Assembly: GCA_030765055.1 (NCBI GenBank)
Contig: CM060953.1
Span: 178,290,709 to 178,354,708, forward strand
Direction: 5' to 3'
DNA: 64,000 nt
From: Mantis religiosa
Taxonomy: Eukaryota; Arthropoda; Insecta; Mantodea; Mantidae
The notes beneath the pieces are model-generated. The model did not search any database, was not told where the DNA came from, and saw nothing but the letters and a program-made list of their open reading frames with translations. Position 1 is the first letter of the stretch, and the number at the start of each line of letters is the position of its first letter. Positions 32,601 to 44,155 of this stretch are shown in pieces. The translations under genes and the position numbers were made by a program.

Positions 32601-32687
32601 ATTGTTCAATATGGATGTTGGAAGATGTTATTTAAAAAACAAAATGTTTGATATTCATGAGACTTTTGCTTTTGAGTGATGTCTCTC

Positions 32688-32800
32688 TCTCTCACACACT
32701 CATGCATGCACGCGCACACACACACATACGCATGCACCCACGCATGCACAGGGAAGGGCAGAGAAGGCAGAGATGAGAGAGACACAGAGAGGGAAAGAGA
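32688..32800. repeat. CA- and GA-rich simple sequence
   Basis: Runs of CTCTCT, CACACA and GAGAGA with interspersed CATGCA. Confidence 0.85.
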
Positions 32801-32879
32801 TAATAAAGGATTGCATATGGGGAAAGAAGAGAAAAAGAGTTTTTTATACACCCATTTTGTCCTTTGGATTTAGAGTGTG

Positions 32880-33860
32880 TCAAAATGTGCACTTTCGGTG
32901 AAATCTAGATAGAGGTAAAGCAACAAAAGCTTGTCAGATGGAGCTGTGCAAAACTTTGGTACTAAGTCGGGTTGCCTCACTCTCGACTGAAGGCCATGAT
33001 TTAGCATTCCCCAATCCTGACTTTAATGGAGGTATGATAGCAAATAATATACACAAAACCAATTAACAAAACGTCAGCTGTCAAGCCACAAAACACAACA
33101 AAAGACAATAGATTCACTCAATATATATATTCATTCATTGTGATATGCACTCTCATAAAGTTGAATACTGAGGCCCTGCAACAGGCGTAACGGTATGTAC
33201 AGTACTAAAATAGTGTTCTGCACATCTGCCACACTTTCATTGCGTCAGCTCTGTCATTTGTGTGAAATGCAATAAGTCCCCGTCTTACTATAGGTAACTG
33301 CATCGAAACTAAAAACTGATGTGATACATTTATATGACTCTCTCTATTCACTATCATATAGTTTCTACCAACTATTTTTTACAAATGCTTATTAATTTCT
33401 CTATCATGTACTGAGCATGTCCAGAAGGTACCAACCCCCTCCCCCAAAAAAAGCATTTTTTGGAAAATGACTGTACACGCATTTAAGTATATCTGTGCAC
33501 TGCTTAACTCAAAAATGAAAACTTAATTAAATACCACATCTGGTGTTTAAGTTCAACATCATTCAAGGATGAGATAGATTTTCAACCTTGATTTTTCAAA
33601 ATTGGACAATTTTGATTAAGATATTTGTATAACAGATAAAATATGTTGCATTTTCAGGGAATAATATGTGCAGCCCGCTTCATTCCCAATTACTTTTGTA
33701 TAACTGGAATAGAGTAGGCAACAGAAAAATATTACTACACAAAAAAGATTTTGCTACAGCACACATTTATGTCAAACATTTTTGTGTTAGTATGTTGTTA
33801 TGCATTTTTTTACTTAAATGTTAAAGCTATATTTTTTCCAAACAGTATATCTCCTTTTAG
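32880..33860. other. Unassigned intronic sequence with a weak repeat
   Basis: A stretch near 33545-33640 (TTTAAGTTCAACATCATTCA, GATTAAGATATTTG) resembles, in inverted orientation, 37330-37460. No protein similarity was seen. Confidence 0.35.
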
Positions 33861-33862
33861 AT

Positions 33863-33962
33863 TAATTGATGGAAATTAATTGGTCTTGCACACTAGTTGT
33901 GTGTACAGCAAGGTTTTGGATAGGTAGAATCAGACTGAAAAATTCAATGCCATAGCCGGCCA
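33863..33962 (-). mobile_element. tRNA-like repeat family 1, truncated
   Basis: Minus-oriented tail portion (AAAAATTCAATGCCATAGCC) cut off before the B box. Confidence 0.7.
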
Positions 33963-34140
33963 GTCTAAATATATCTTATGCATGATTAGAGGAATTTAGT
34001 AACAGTGACATCAAAATTAACCGAAAACACTGTTTGCAGTCTGCTTACTTGACACTTCGTCACTTACATTTTTGTATTATTGAGGGACTAGTTTCGGAAG
34101 CCATTGCCTCCATTATCAACCTCTTTCCAACATCCATTGT
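33963..34140 (-). ncRNA. Penelope-like terminal repeat with hammerhead-like motif
   Basis: On the minus strand 34123-34082 read GAGG, TTGATAA, one U, stem II GGAGGC/GCTTCC (loop AATG), GAA, ACTAGT, C, CCTC. Stem I pairs GAGG with CCTC. Core positions 3 and 8 are U and A. The sequence after it matches the terminal repeat at 5873-6030, including GTAAGTGACGAAGTGTCAA. Confidence 0.6.
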
Positions 34141-34142
34141 CA

Positions 34143-34770
34143 TTTAAGTTAATTGGTGGAAATGAATCATTTCTTCACACTAGCCCCACATAGGCTAAGG
34201 ATTTGTATGGATAGAGTCAACATGAAAAATTCAATGCCATGGCCGGGATTTGAACCACAGATCTCCTGGTTTCCGTCCAGTCGCTCTAACCCATTGAACT
34301 ACCATGGCCAACGTGTCGTCCTGACATTAAATTCTCCACTTGACTCATATTCCTGATAAACCACTAAGGACTCTCATATTCGAGATACACCATTTGTGGC
34401 GACTTATTATCGTAAGTACTTGAATCCCGGGCTTCACCATTAAACTCTTATTATTTAAGTTAATTGGTGGAAATTAATCATTTCTTCACACTAGCCACAC
34501 ATAGGCTAAGGTTTTGTATGGATAGTCAACATGAAAAATTCAATGCTTTGAACCACGGGATTTGAACCACGGATCTCCTGGTTTCTGTCCAGTTGCTCTA
34601 ACCCATTGAGCTACCATGGCCAACATGCCGTCCTGACATTAAATTCTCCACTTGACTCATATTCCTGGTAAACCACTAAGGGCTCTCATATTCAAGACGA
34701 GAGTGGTTCAAATCCCGGCCATGGCATTGAATTTTTCATGTTGACTCTATCCATCATTACTAGGTCCTTA
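34143..34770. mobile_element. tRNA-like repeat family 1, tandem and inverted units
   Basis: Two minus-oriented units in tandem (34143-34460 and 34461-about 34690) end with a short plus-oriented piece (TGGTTCAAATCCCGGCCATG). Units share the boxes and the GACATTAAATTCTCCA stretch. Confidence 0.75.
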
Positions 34771-34779
34771 TTTTTCCAT

Positions 34780-35030
34780 ATGAATATGTTTTCCCATGAT
34801 GTCAGTTTATTTTGGTTCATCACTCTCCTTTTAGTATTTTTGATTTGGATCAGTGTCATAGTTTTCGTTCCAAAATTGAAATGCTATTGCTGAACTTACC
34901 TTCTTGTTTCATTTTGATGTTTCTAAAGTGCTCTTTGACTCTGGTTTTTAGGTTTCTTTTAGTTTGACCTATGTAGCATTTTTCACAATTCTTACAACTT
35001 ATTTTGTATATCAAAAAGGTTAAACTAAAG
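34780..35030 (-). pseudogene. Penelope-like GIY-YIG fragment
   Basis: Minus-strand frame with IYKISCKNCEKCYIGQTKRN and TRVKEHFRNIKMKQEGK, then a shifted continuation (AIAFQFWNENYDTD). C-x2-C and YIG are kept; RT and C-terminus are missing. Confidence 0.75.
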
Positions 35031-36290
35031 AAAACCATTAAGGAAGCAACCACATTTACAAAATAAAAGAAACAAAATATCAATTTGGCACTACTTTTAG
35101 ATACTCAGTTTTAAAAATTGTTTTATTGTTCAAAAAAAGATTAGTGTAACTATCAAATCTGTTTTATTTGAAGTTTTTCTTATACACAACAAAATAAAAT
35201 TGGTAACAATACAAAAGAAAGAACACAGAGAAACATAAAAGAAAAGTTCAGGATAGCCAACATAACTCCAATCTTCAGAGCCTTGATAGCTACAATTACT
35301 TGCCATACATCTGACCAAACAGTCAATAGCTGTGCTCTTTGCAGACACTACAGGTAGACTGTGGTCAGTGTGCGCATGCGCAGGAGAGCCTTCTCCCCTT
35401 CTCGCCATTCAAGCACCACGTGACTCCCACCCCTCCCTTCCTGCTTGCGACAGAGCGCAAACCACACGAAACAAGTGTATTTTAATGCTGTTTTGATTTT
35501 CAAAGTTAACAGAAAATAATTACCTCAGACATGACCTCACAATCGATCAACAAATAGATAGAATCACAGTTTCTTTAAACCCTGAGGAACAATGCAGTGT
35601 TTTGGCAGAAAATGCAAAGAGGGAATGTAACAGTGAGTGAAACATGACCAGTGCAGCCCGCGCAATGAAAGAGAGGCAATCTAAGAATGACAGTAGAGGG
35701 GGAAAGCTAGAGGACTCCAGAGTTTGTAAGCCACGCCTCCAACAGTATTTTGTTTGCAGTCTAATTATAGTGTATTTATATCAGAAAAGTCACTCAGTGA
35801 TTAAAAGATTCTGTCAATAAAGCAATATTTGGTTTGCTCAATATTTAGTTTGAAGCAAAAAAAGCTATCATTAAACTATTAAACTTTATTAAATTTAAAA
35901 GAAAACATAATAAGGATTCAACAAATATCAGTCAAGTATCTAATACAAAATTTCTTGGGCTCCCAATTGAACAATTCAGCTTGAGAAAAACAAATAAAAA
36001 TCATGTTTGAAATAGTTATGTATAAAAGCATTGTTAAAAGTGAAGCTAATTTCATGTTAAAAGACTTATAAGTCATGCTTTATTAAAATTTAAACTTCAT
36101 TCATGTCATTATTAAAAACTGGAACATTTTTGAGACTGTCCCAGTCTCATCTTCACCTGATTGGCGACTGACTACTATCTTCACAATCAGTTGTTGAGTA
36201 GATCTCTTGTAGTTGGTTCTTGCTCTCGGAAAATTTCCTATGCAAGTTCATTATACCACTCACCAGCATGTCAAAATTTTAAATATGTGA
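35031..36290. other. Unassigned intronic sequence
   Basis: No recognisable gene. A short palindrome TGCGCATGCGCA occurs near 35374. The reading frame at 35130-35408 has no similarity I know. Confidence 0.4.
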
Positions 36291-36299
36291 AATGTTCTT

Positions 36300-36525
36300 T
36301 ATAATAAAAATCTGCATGTTGTAAGTTCAAGTTTAGTTGTTAATGATTACAGTAATTTAATCTCCTCTCCGATGTGGTAGTTCTCGTTCCAGATATGAAA
36401 AGTGACTATCGATTTTTGTATTTGTTATGTTCCTTTGCTGTTCTGTTAATCTAGTTTTTCAACTCCTTTTTGTCAATCCAATATTCTAAAATATGTAGCA
36501 CAGATTGTGAGGATTGTGCAAATTT
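36300..36525 (-). pseudogene. Degenerate Penelope-like GIY-YIG fragment, split by a tRNA-like insertion
   Basis: Broken minus-strand frames give a segment like YWIDKKELKN, TRLTEQQRNITNTKIDSHFS and YLERELPH, corresponding to YIG.TKR..KTR..EH and SHFSYWNE. Several stops. The repeat insertion at 36538-37025 interrupts it. Confidence 0.5.
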
Positions 36526-37037
36526 TATATTGGATTGAAAGGGTTGAGTCAGAATGAAAAATTCAATGCCATAGCCGGAATTTGAACCACGGATCTCCTG
36601 GTTCAGCAGATCCGAGGTTCAAATTCCGGCTATGGCATTGAATTTTTCAGTCTGGCTCTACCCTTTCATAGTGCGTCCTACACATGGCTAGTGTGAAAGA
36701 ACAATTTCCGTTAATTGTACCTAATAGTGGTTCGAACTATAAAGCCCGGGACTTAAAGTACTTATAGTAGGTCGCCTCAAGGTAGTTGTCTCATGTGTGT
36801 ATGAGAACTCCTAGTGGTTTACCAGGAAAAACAAGAGTCAGTTGGAGAATTTAATGTCATGATGGCACGTTGGCCATAGTAGCTCAATGGTTTAGAGCGG
36901 CTGGACGGATACCAGGAGATCCGTGGTTCAAATCCCGGCTATGGCATTGAATTTTTCAGTCTGGCTCTAACCTTTCATAGTGCGTCCTACACATGGCTAG
37001 TGTGAAAGAACAATTAATTTCCATGTATATTGGATTG
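36526..37037. mobile_element. Compound tRNA-like insertion with 12-bp TSD
   Basis: TATATTGGATTG at 36526-36537 and 37026-37037 flanks 488 bp. The insert holds, in order, a minus-oriented B-box piece, a plus-oriented partial unit and a complete plus unit with A and B boxes at 36870-36950. It behaves as one integrated multimer. Confidence 0.8.
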
Positions 37038-37615
37038 CTGTGGTGACTTTGAAATTCTGCTCTCTTTGGATGGCCAAGAGATAAAAAAAAGAATGACTTT
37101 CCATTTGAAAAAAACTAAGTATTGGCATTTAACAATTAACAAGAAATAACACCAAAATTGTTTATTTCACAAAAGAAAGTATCTCACATGAATTATGTTT
37201 TAATAAAATCTAAATTTTTTGTGCAATAATGTTGTCTATCTCTTATGATTTCTCAATAAAGAGGACTTCTCAGGACTTTCCCAGAAAATTCAAGATATAC
37301 TTTTCACTTGTCATGTGTCTCAAATATGTGCAATTTTAATCAAGATCATCATTTTTGAGAAAATAAAAGTTTTCAAAAATGTTTAAATGTTAGTCAGACT
37401 GGGAAGATTTTCTTGAAATTTTTGTTTCACACCCTTGGAAGATGTTGAATTTAAACACTAAGTTTAACATTTAATTCACTTTTAATTTTTGAATTATGCC
37501 ATTCACACTGATACCCTTTTTTGTAAAAATATTTGTTTTGAATTCAAGGAGTCCCAAAACATATTTCTATTGCAGTCTTGACATCAAATTTTTTGGGAGG
37601 CATCAGAGAAAATAA
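37038..37615. other. Unassigned intronic sequence
   Basis: Mostly AT-rich. It contains the inverted partner of the weak repeat at 33545-33640. Confidence 0.35.
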
Positions 37616-37619
37616 AAAG

Positions 37620-37905
37620 GACCATGTGTATTATTTGTGGCATTAGTTCCCATCATTCCTGTACATTATTATTTAATACCTCAAAAATTCTTATTCTTAC
37701 TGATGAATACTTACATGCTGTATCGAGCTCTCTTACAGATAATTATAACTTCACCAACCTTGCTGTACATGAACACAATACGAGGAATGCAACCTATGCG
37801 CACAGACCAGCAAATAACTTAAAACTGTTCCAAAAAGGATGTACTATTCAATTAACCTGCAAATCAGTGGTTACAAGAGTAGTGGGCATGTCAGTGGCTG
37901 GAGTG
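37620..37905 (+). pseudogene. LINE ORF2 C-terminal fragment
   Basis: The frame has IICGISSHHSCTLLFNTSKI, ILTDEYLHAVSSSLTDNYNF and VHEHNTRNATYAHRPANNLK followed by LFQKGC. This is the post-RT C-terminal region common to LINEs (HNTR motif, then L..QKG). It is truncated on both sides. Confidence 0.65.
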
Positions 37906-39246
37906 TTGCCAACGTGACAACAATTGGGAAACCGAAAGCAAATGATGACAAATCAAGAGCTCCAGAACATTTTAATACCACTCCATGCATTACCAACACT
38001 GCATAACCAAACTAGCGATACTGTAATGCATAAGGAAACTGGCCAAAAAGGGATGGGGCATACTTTTTCTGCCCAATGCATAAGAGCCGCCATTAAGGCT
38101 ATACAATTGTGAAATATTGGTTAAAAACTCAAAATTACACTTGTTTGCATATTTTGATTATTTCAAGCCAAGAATTTACAGGCAAATGCAATATTTGTGA
38201 CATCTCTAATAAAAAAGTCAGCACTTAACTTTATTTATTCATTTAAAAATTATAGTCAAAATATGTTTTTTTATACTATATAATAAGGACAATAACAAAA
38301 TTAATAATAAATGGAACAAGAATAACAAGAAAAAGAATATGGGTGGGCAACCTTTTGCTGTCTTGGCATATTTCAAAATTCTGCAGTTTGAAACAACTTG
38401 CTACAATTACAGTTCGGCCACCCATTCTCCGGCTTTGACATTTCTCATGAGTGGAAAATAGGCTGTTGCCACTTCTCTAGCAGGAATTTCAAACAGAGGA
38501 ACATACGTATTTTAAATATTTCACGCATTTACATATTTCACGAACCAGTAAGCATATTATTATAATAGTGATAAAAATAGGACTTACGAACACTAAAAAT
38601 CGGAATTCACGCACTCACAAAATAGCAAAGAAAGTTCACCAACACAAGCAACTAAAGCCATGTGGTCCAAAAAAATTGAATCTGGCAACACAGGGTTGGG
38701 TTCGGAAGCCACACCTAGCAGCGACAATGCTGATTGTCGCTAGCAGACAGTTTTAACTTCCTAAGCACACCAGATGTAGACACTCCCAGTGCTACCAACA
38801 GAAGCAGTTAGTGTGCGTGAAAGGTGTGAACGAAATATTAAAATAGTGGTGTTGTAATGAATATCTTGCATGATCATGAAATTGCAATTTGGATTTCAAT
38901 GTTTTAAAGCTAATATAGTCCTATATTTTCATTCTAAAGATAATTTTGAGGATATGTTTGCAATTGCTCATTACTGTATGTTGGTACTATTAAACTTCCC
39001 CCTCCAGCTCCTGCAACCGCAAAACGTCAGAACCAGAGATACAACGGCCGTACTGTACATCATAAATGCCTGCCATTCTTGTAGCCACTGATCTGTAGTT
39101 TAACCTATTATTCTGCAATAAAAATAACAAACTTTCATGTCACTTAAAACTATTAGGCAATGCTAATCAACATAACCTCTACAAGAAAGGTTTCTTATAT
39201 ACTCACTCCTCAGTGCAATACTTTCTCAGCTACATGACACAGGAAA
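37906..39246. other. Unassigned intronic sequence
   Basis: A 35-bp stretch (38009-38043, CTAGCGATACTGTAATGCAT) recurs at 41037-41071 with three differences, so both may belong to one old repeat. No ORF was recognised. Confidence 0.4.
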
Positions 39247-39247
39247 A

Positions 39248-39297
<50 letters not shown>
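39247..39297. repeat. Long poly(A) run
   Basis: About 50 consecutive A residues, probably a retroposon tail or an expanded homopolymer. Confidence 0.9.
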
Positions 39298-39299
<2 letters not shown>

Positions 39300-39339
39300 T
39301 AGAGCAACCTATTCCATTGGATCACACAGCAATTTTAAG

Positions 39340-39533
39340 CCCATCTCTGTGGTATAGGTAATAGCATGTCGGCCTCACATTCAAGAAGTCTTATGTTTGA
39401 ATCTCGGTCAGAGTGAATATCTGGATAAGGTTTTTCCTGGGGTTTTATCTTATCCTTAAAGATGAATGTCAGGTAATCTTTAAGTTTTATAACTATCTGA
39501 GCATCATTTCATTCACTGCCCAATATGACCTAA
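39340..39533 (+). mobile_element. Diverged tRNA-derived SINE, family 2
   Basis: GGTAATAGCATGTCGGCCTC, the B-box-like TGTTTGAATCTCGG and a body with TGGATAAGGTTTTTCCTGGG match the family with about ten differences. Confidence 0.7.
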
Positions 39534-39534
39534 C

Positions 39535-39704
39535 AGGTTAAAGGATGGAAATTAATTATTCTTTCACACTGGCCGTGTGTAGGCTAAATTGTGGAAACGT
39601 TGAGTCAGACTGAAAAATTCAATGCCATAGAAGAACCGTGGTTCAAATCCCGGCTATGGCATTGAATTTTTCAGTCTGACTCAACGTTTCCAGGTTAAAG
39701 GATG
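39535..39704. mobile_element. Foldback tRNA-like insertion with 13-bp TSD
   Basis: AGGTTAAAGGATG at 39535-39547 and 39692-39704 flanks 144 bp. The left part is the minus-oriented tail of repeat family 1, joined after AATGCCATAG to a plus-oriented B-box and tail. The two parts form about 50 bp of inverted repeat ending at GGAAACGTTGAGTCAGACTG and its complement. Confidence 0.85.
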
Positions 39705-41228
39705 TTAATAACACTAGGGAACTTTAAACACAATAAATACTTTGGGAAATGATACAATGGAAAAAACTGACACCACAACAACTAGAAGTTAAGAGCCTTA
39801 AGATTCAAGACATTTATCCTCTGCTTTTTTCTATATTGGCACAAAATAACAGAAAAATGAATTATTCTTAAATCATGAAACTGAAATACAGTACAAGCTG
39901 TGAAGAAACAAAAAAGCTGCCTTCTATGACACACATATTCACAGCTGTGTTTATGACGCTTGCAATTACTGTATTTGACTCAGTTTACCTGTCACCTGAA
40001 ATAGCGTTCCATTGCTTATTCCTCTCGCTCGAAGGTTTCAAACCCTGCTTCAAAAGTAACTTAATCTCTACTTTCCATGACAGTTTTACACGAAGTAGCA
40101 TTCAGTAACACATTTTATTACCAGATTAACAAAACAATCATGGTCATATTTTTAGTAAGTAAACTTGTATACCTGTAAAGCAACATAATTATAACCAAGA
40201 AATCACGTTCTCTTGGACGTAGCACGTTTGTGCATGACTCTTTTAAACCTAATTTCCTTTCCTTTTTTTTAATCTTGGATGTTGATTAGGCACTGTGTTC
40301 AGGTATATTGGTGATGAGTAATTGTATAATATTGTGTGGTACTAGTTGTTAAAATGTTTTTTTTCTTTCAGTTGAATGTTATGGATATCATATCTTTGTG
40401 GTAGTTAAAATGGTTTATGTTAAATTGATGAAGTTTTCTGAATGATGTGTTCAATGTCCTTGAGCGCTGCTCAGTGATGGGACCAACGAACAAAACAAAC
40501 AAACATAAGACACAATATTGTAGCACCACTGGCATTAAAGTGAAGCAGTGTGTCAATATCTTCTCGATTCATTTTTGTGCTAAGTTTTGCTTCACTGTCT
40601 CTACGCTTCTTTCAAGTTTATAATTTGACCACTGGCATTGCCTAGTGTTCAACTCATTGTAGACGATAAATTGGAACTGCCACTGGTACTCCACTTGCAT
40701 CATTGCAGCAACGTCAGTAATTAACTACATGATAGCATGTTTGAAGACAGCCATTCTCTAGAGCCAATGACAGTAAAAGTCTGAGCATGAAGACACACTC
40801 TGACTCTTCTCGTAACACAGAACAACAATTATGTAATAAACCAACCCATATATCTATAAAATGCCATTAAGTGTTAATGACAATGCATGGATTTTATATA
40901 TCTGATAATACATTTTGGTAAAGGTGCACAATAACAGCATAGCATCATGACTCTAGCATTGCAACATCCAAAGCATGCTTATAATATACTACCACTAGTA
41001 TATAATATACTAGAAAATACTAGCACTAATGTAAGCAAACTAGCGATACTGTAATACTTAAGGAAACTGGCAGTGTATATTATTTAAAGTGGCAGTATCT
41101 CATTGTTTACCTACTTCACTCTCACCAGCTTCAGGATAATAATGTTAGAAAATTGGTTATTGGTATTATTGTTGTGGTGGTTAATATTAAATACTTTTTA
41201 ATTATATACATTAACATTTTCCTTAAGC
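39705..41228. other. Unassigned intronic sequence
   Basis: AT-rich. Contains only the short shared stretch at 41037-41071. Confidence 0.4.
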
Positions 41229-41232
41229 ATTA

Positions 41233-41311
<79 letters not shown>
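41229..41311. repeat. (AAT)n microsatellite
   Basis: About 27 AAT units. Confidence 0.95.
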
Positions 41312-41313
<2 letters not shown>

Positions 41314-41663
41314 GTTCGCGTATTTCACAACTCCGCAGTTGGCAACAACTAGTTTACGTGAGGTCATTCTATGCCAAAACAGCTCTACGCCGTTATTGCG
41401 CACCTTTATCTACTTTTCTTTTGGCAATTTTTTTTCATTTTTTTTATCAAAGGTCCGTTATATGTGCACATATGAACCCAAAAGTGCATTATAAAAACAA
41501 TATTCGTCTGATGTTTGTATTACGGTGCCATCACTATTTCCATTATAATCATATATCTAGAGAGTTAATCCTGAACAGAAATGTTTCAGCTGTGACAACC
41601 GTTAATTTCTCTTCTTCAGAGGCATTACGAAAATTTGCTTAGAAAATTTGAATAGTAATTTAC

Positions 41664-41861
41664 CTTTTGCAAGTCCTGAAGACCACTGCGTCCAATTTGA
41701 ACATTCATAATACATTGCGCTATGTTCGGCGGTGCACACTCCTTTGTTAATTCGCGAAAGTTTAAACCGTAGGACTCCAATCCAGTTGCCTCCTTATGTG
41801 GCAAACATTTGCGCTTCTTTTTCTGAAGCCGTTTCGTACGTGATATAAGTATTTCTGACAT
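41664..41861 (-). CDS. DDB2: DDB2 first coding exon (N-terminus)
   Basis: The ATG at 41861-41859 opens 66 codons that end at the donor CAAAAG|GTAAAT. The N-terminus is basic (SRTKRLQKKKRK), consistent with the disordered lysine-rich tail of DDB2. It is followed by an amphipathic stretch ending IMNVQIGRSGLQDLQK, which matches the helix-loop-helix that precedes the propeller. I chose this ATG because the only upstream in-frame option is a TTG codon (41868-41870). No splice acceptor is needed upstream, so this is probably the initiating exon. Confidence 0.85.
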
Positions 41862-44100
41862 GATGCACAAATACTGTCAACTCGAACTTGAAATAATCTC
41901 CCTCTATTTTTATACCCTCTATTGCCATAAAATACTCCTTCCTTTGCACCACATCCCGCTTAAGCAAGACTGCCAACACAAATTAACGGTTGCCAATTTT
42001 AAATCACCAACTGCAAAAATTGCAATTGACAATACCACTACTACCAATTCCAAAGGCCAATTGTTGATTATTCTCTGTGATTGTTTTACTTTCCCTACCA
42101 TCTCCTAGACGATGCTCCAATACTTGGACCACAGTCTTGGACGGAGAAAATCAAATGGTTGTTCCATCCTCCATCTCGTTTAATTAGATCACTATGTACT
42201 TCCATCCGTGTTGATCCGTGTTGTCCGAGATAATCCAGGCGGTGCAGACGACATAAGAATCCACAACATTACGTGGATGGTGTTACGAGATAAAGCGTTT
42301 TGCGTTCGTAATTTTGCAATTTCTTTATCAATATGACTATTTGCAACGACGTAAAATAACATAACTCACAATATCACAAAACGTGACTTCAACAATATTA
42401 ATTTGAAAAAAAAAACTTATAAGAACTGAAGTATAAACGCCTAGTTGTTTGTGTGGCTAGATAATTATTTCCAAAATATTTCCTAAAATATGGACGATGT
42501 TCTCACAATGACCATTGTATCCATACCACATGCAAAGTTAACATTAAAATAAACATCAGTTTCTTCCATCTTCAAGCTAAAGTACCTATTAATAAAATTA
42601 GTTTTGTGGTTCTCCTGCGTTTAAAAAATATTGTAAAAAAGTTTCAAAGTCTGAAATAATATTCCAAATTCGTTTCCCGTATTAGGAAATCAGATTTCAT
42701 TGCAGAAATATTTAAGCATTACAGAAACATTTAAATCATGTAAATTGTGTTTCTATGAAATGCAAACCTTTCATTCAGTTCACTTATTATGAAATCTAAG
42801 GATGGAATGTACACTGACACGCGTAGTTTTTTATTAGGTTGATACCGAAATTAAAGGATTGAAATAAGTAAAGAATCATGATGGATTTCAAAGGAATGTT
42901 GGTTCTTTGTTACAACGCGTGCAGGGGCAGTTGAGTCGAATAGCAGTTGGGGTGAATAGTTGTTTTTACAAAAGAAACATAAGAAAAAGTGTCCTTAGCA
43001 GAGTTCTAAAGGGTAGAACTTGACTTTATTTGAATAGGGTATTCTTTGGACCCTTCATAATGACATGACAAAATAGTCACAAAGGAAATCTTTGGTTGAA
43101 TAAAGGGCTTCGAGAAAGTGAAAGTCACACACCCACGCGCAGTTGTGAGGTCAGTCAGCCCTCGGCGTGAAGCCGATTAGGGCAGTCCTCTTCTTCTGTC
43201 TTGGTCGAGGACAGACCAGAAGCGATGAGAGAAGATATTTTTCGGTTTATATATACGTGATGAACGAATTAAGTTTTATCGAGTAATAAGCATTTCACAT
43301 ATAGTAACTCTAAACAGTGTTATTGGTAACCCTTGGTCGGCAACTTCGAGTTTAATGCAATGATAAAAGAAGCAGTCATTAAACCAGTTTGAAACGGGCA
43401 TTAGTGTCATTAAAACCATTCTTCTCATACATACTCACGCATACCCTGAGCGAAACCTCATTGCTTTACCCTGAGCTAAACACTATTTGCTGCAAATTAT
43501 AGCGCCAACGTGGAACTGTGTGCCAGCCATTTCTTTCCGCTTCAAGGTGTATCACTTTCCATGTAAATAGTATACCCTCTTCGTTTTCATATTATATGTG
43601 ATAATTTTCCCAAATCAACTTCATTGGGTTGGCAAGTCCTTCAGCAGGATTATTAATTTAATGAACATGTGACACACAATGCACCTAATTTCTGCGAATT
43701 TACGCGGTTCTTTTGCAAACACTTAACTAAATCACATCCTATAGATAACAGTGAAACTGACAAAGAATATATAATTTTTTTAAAAAATATCGCATATCCA
43801 TAAAGTAAGTAGAAATGTTTCACCCAAGAAACAGGCTAACAATTGTTATCCTGTGAATTAAAACTTTTTGTTTGTTGCCTAAACTAAATAATGTGATTCT
43901 GTATAATGTTGACGTGCTGAATCAGAATTTTCAATCCATTTATTTCTATCACGTAACGTTTTCTTACGAAATCACTATACGTATATGTAGAATTAAGTGA
44001 AATTGACCACAGACTTTCACATTATACAGAACTTATTGAAATTGTGTGTATGGTTATTCATACATGTCATTAGAGTTTTTTTGTTCTGTTTAGTCTTATT
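41862..44100. other. DDB2 upstream region, no further gene recognised
   Basis: This must hold the DDB2 promoter and 5' UTR. I could not place a TATA box or initiator with confidence. The GC-richer patch at 43140-43230 might be a 5' UTR or an LTR piece, but nothing in it is diagnostic. Confidence 0.35.
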
Positions 44101-44155
44101 TACTTTGCTTTATTTTGCCTTATCTCCTTGACTGTTGGAATGCATCACACGCATT

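Larger units (their letters stand above)
255..41861 (-). other. DDB2: DDB2 gene span (5' two-thirds of the coding region)
   Basis: Five minus-strand exons join in phase into a WD40 protein that matches DDB2, the UV-lesion-binding subunit of UV-DDB, which docks on the DDB1-CUL4 ubiquitin ligase in nucleotide excision repair. About 280 residues are present, and the remaining C-terminal exons lie left of position 1. All introns begin GT and end AG. Introns measure roughly 10.2, 8.6, 21.9 and 0.1 kb, and the three long ones are filled with transposons. The promoter must lie right of 41861; no clear TATA box or CpG feature was recognised there. Identification rests on similarity recalled from the vertebrate protein and on the WDxR motif. 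Confidence 0.9.

Noticed and set aside
35130..35408. 92-codon minus-strand frame with hydrophobic end
   Set aside because: No similarity, weak context and no splice support.
43140..43240. 5' UTR of a neighbouring divergent gene
   Set aside because: GC-richer and structured, but there is no downstream coding exon on the plus strand.
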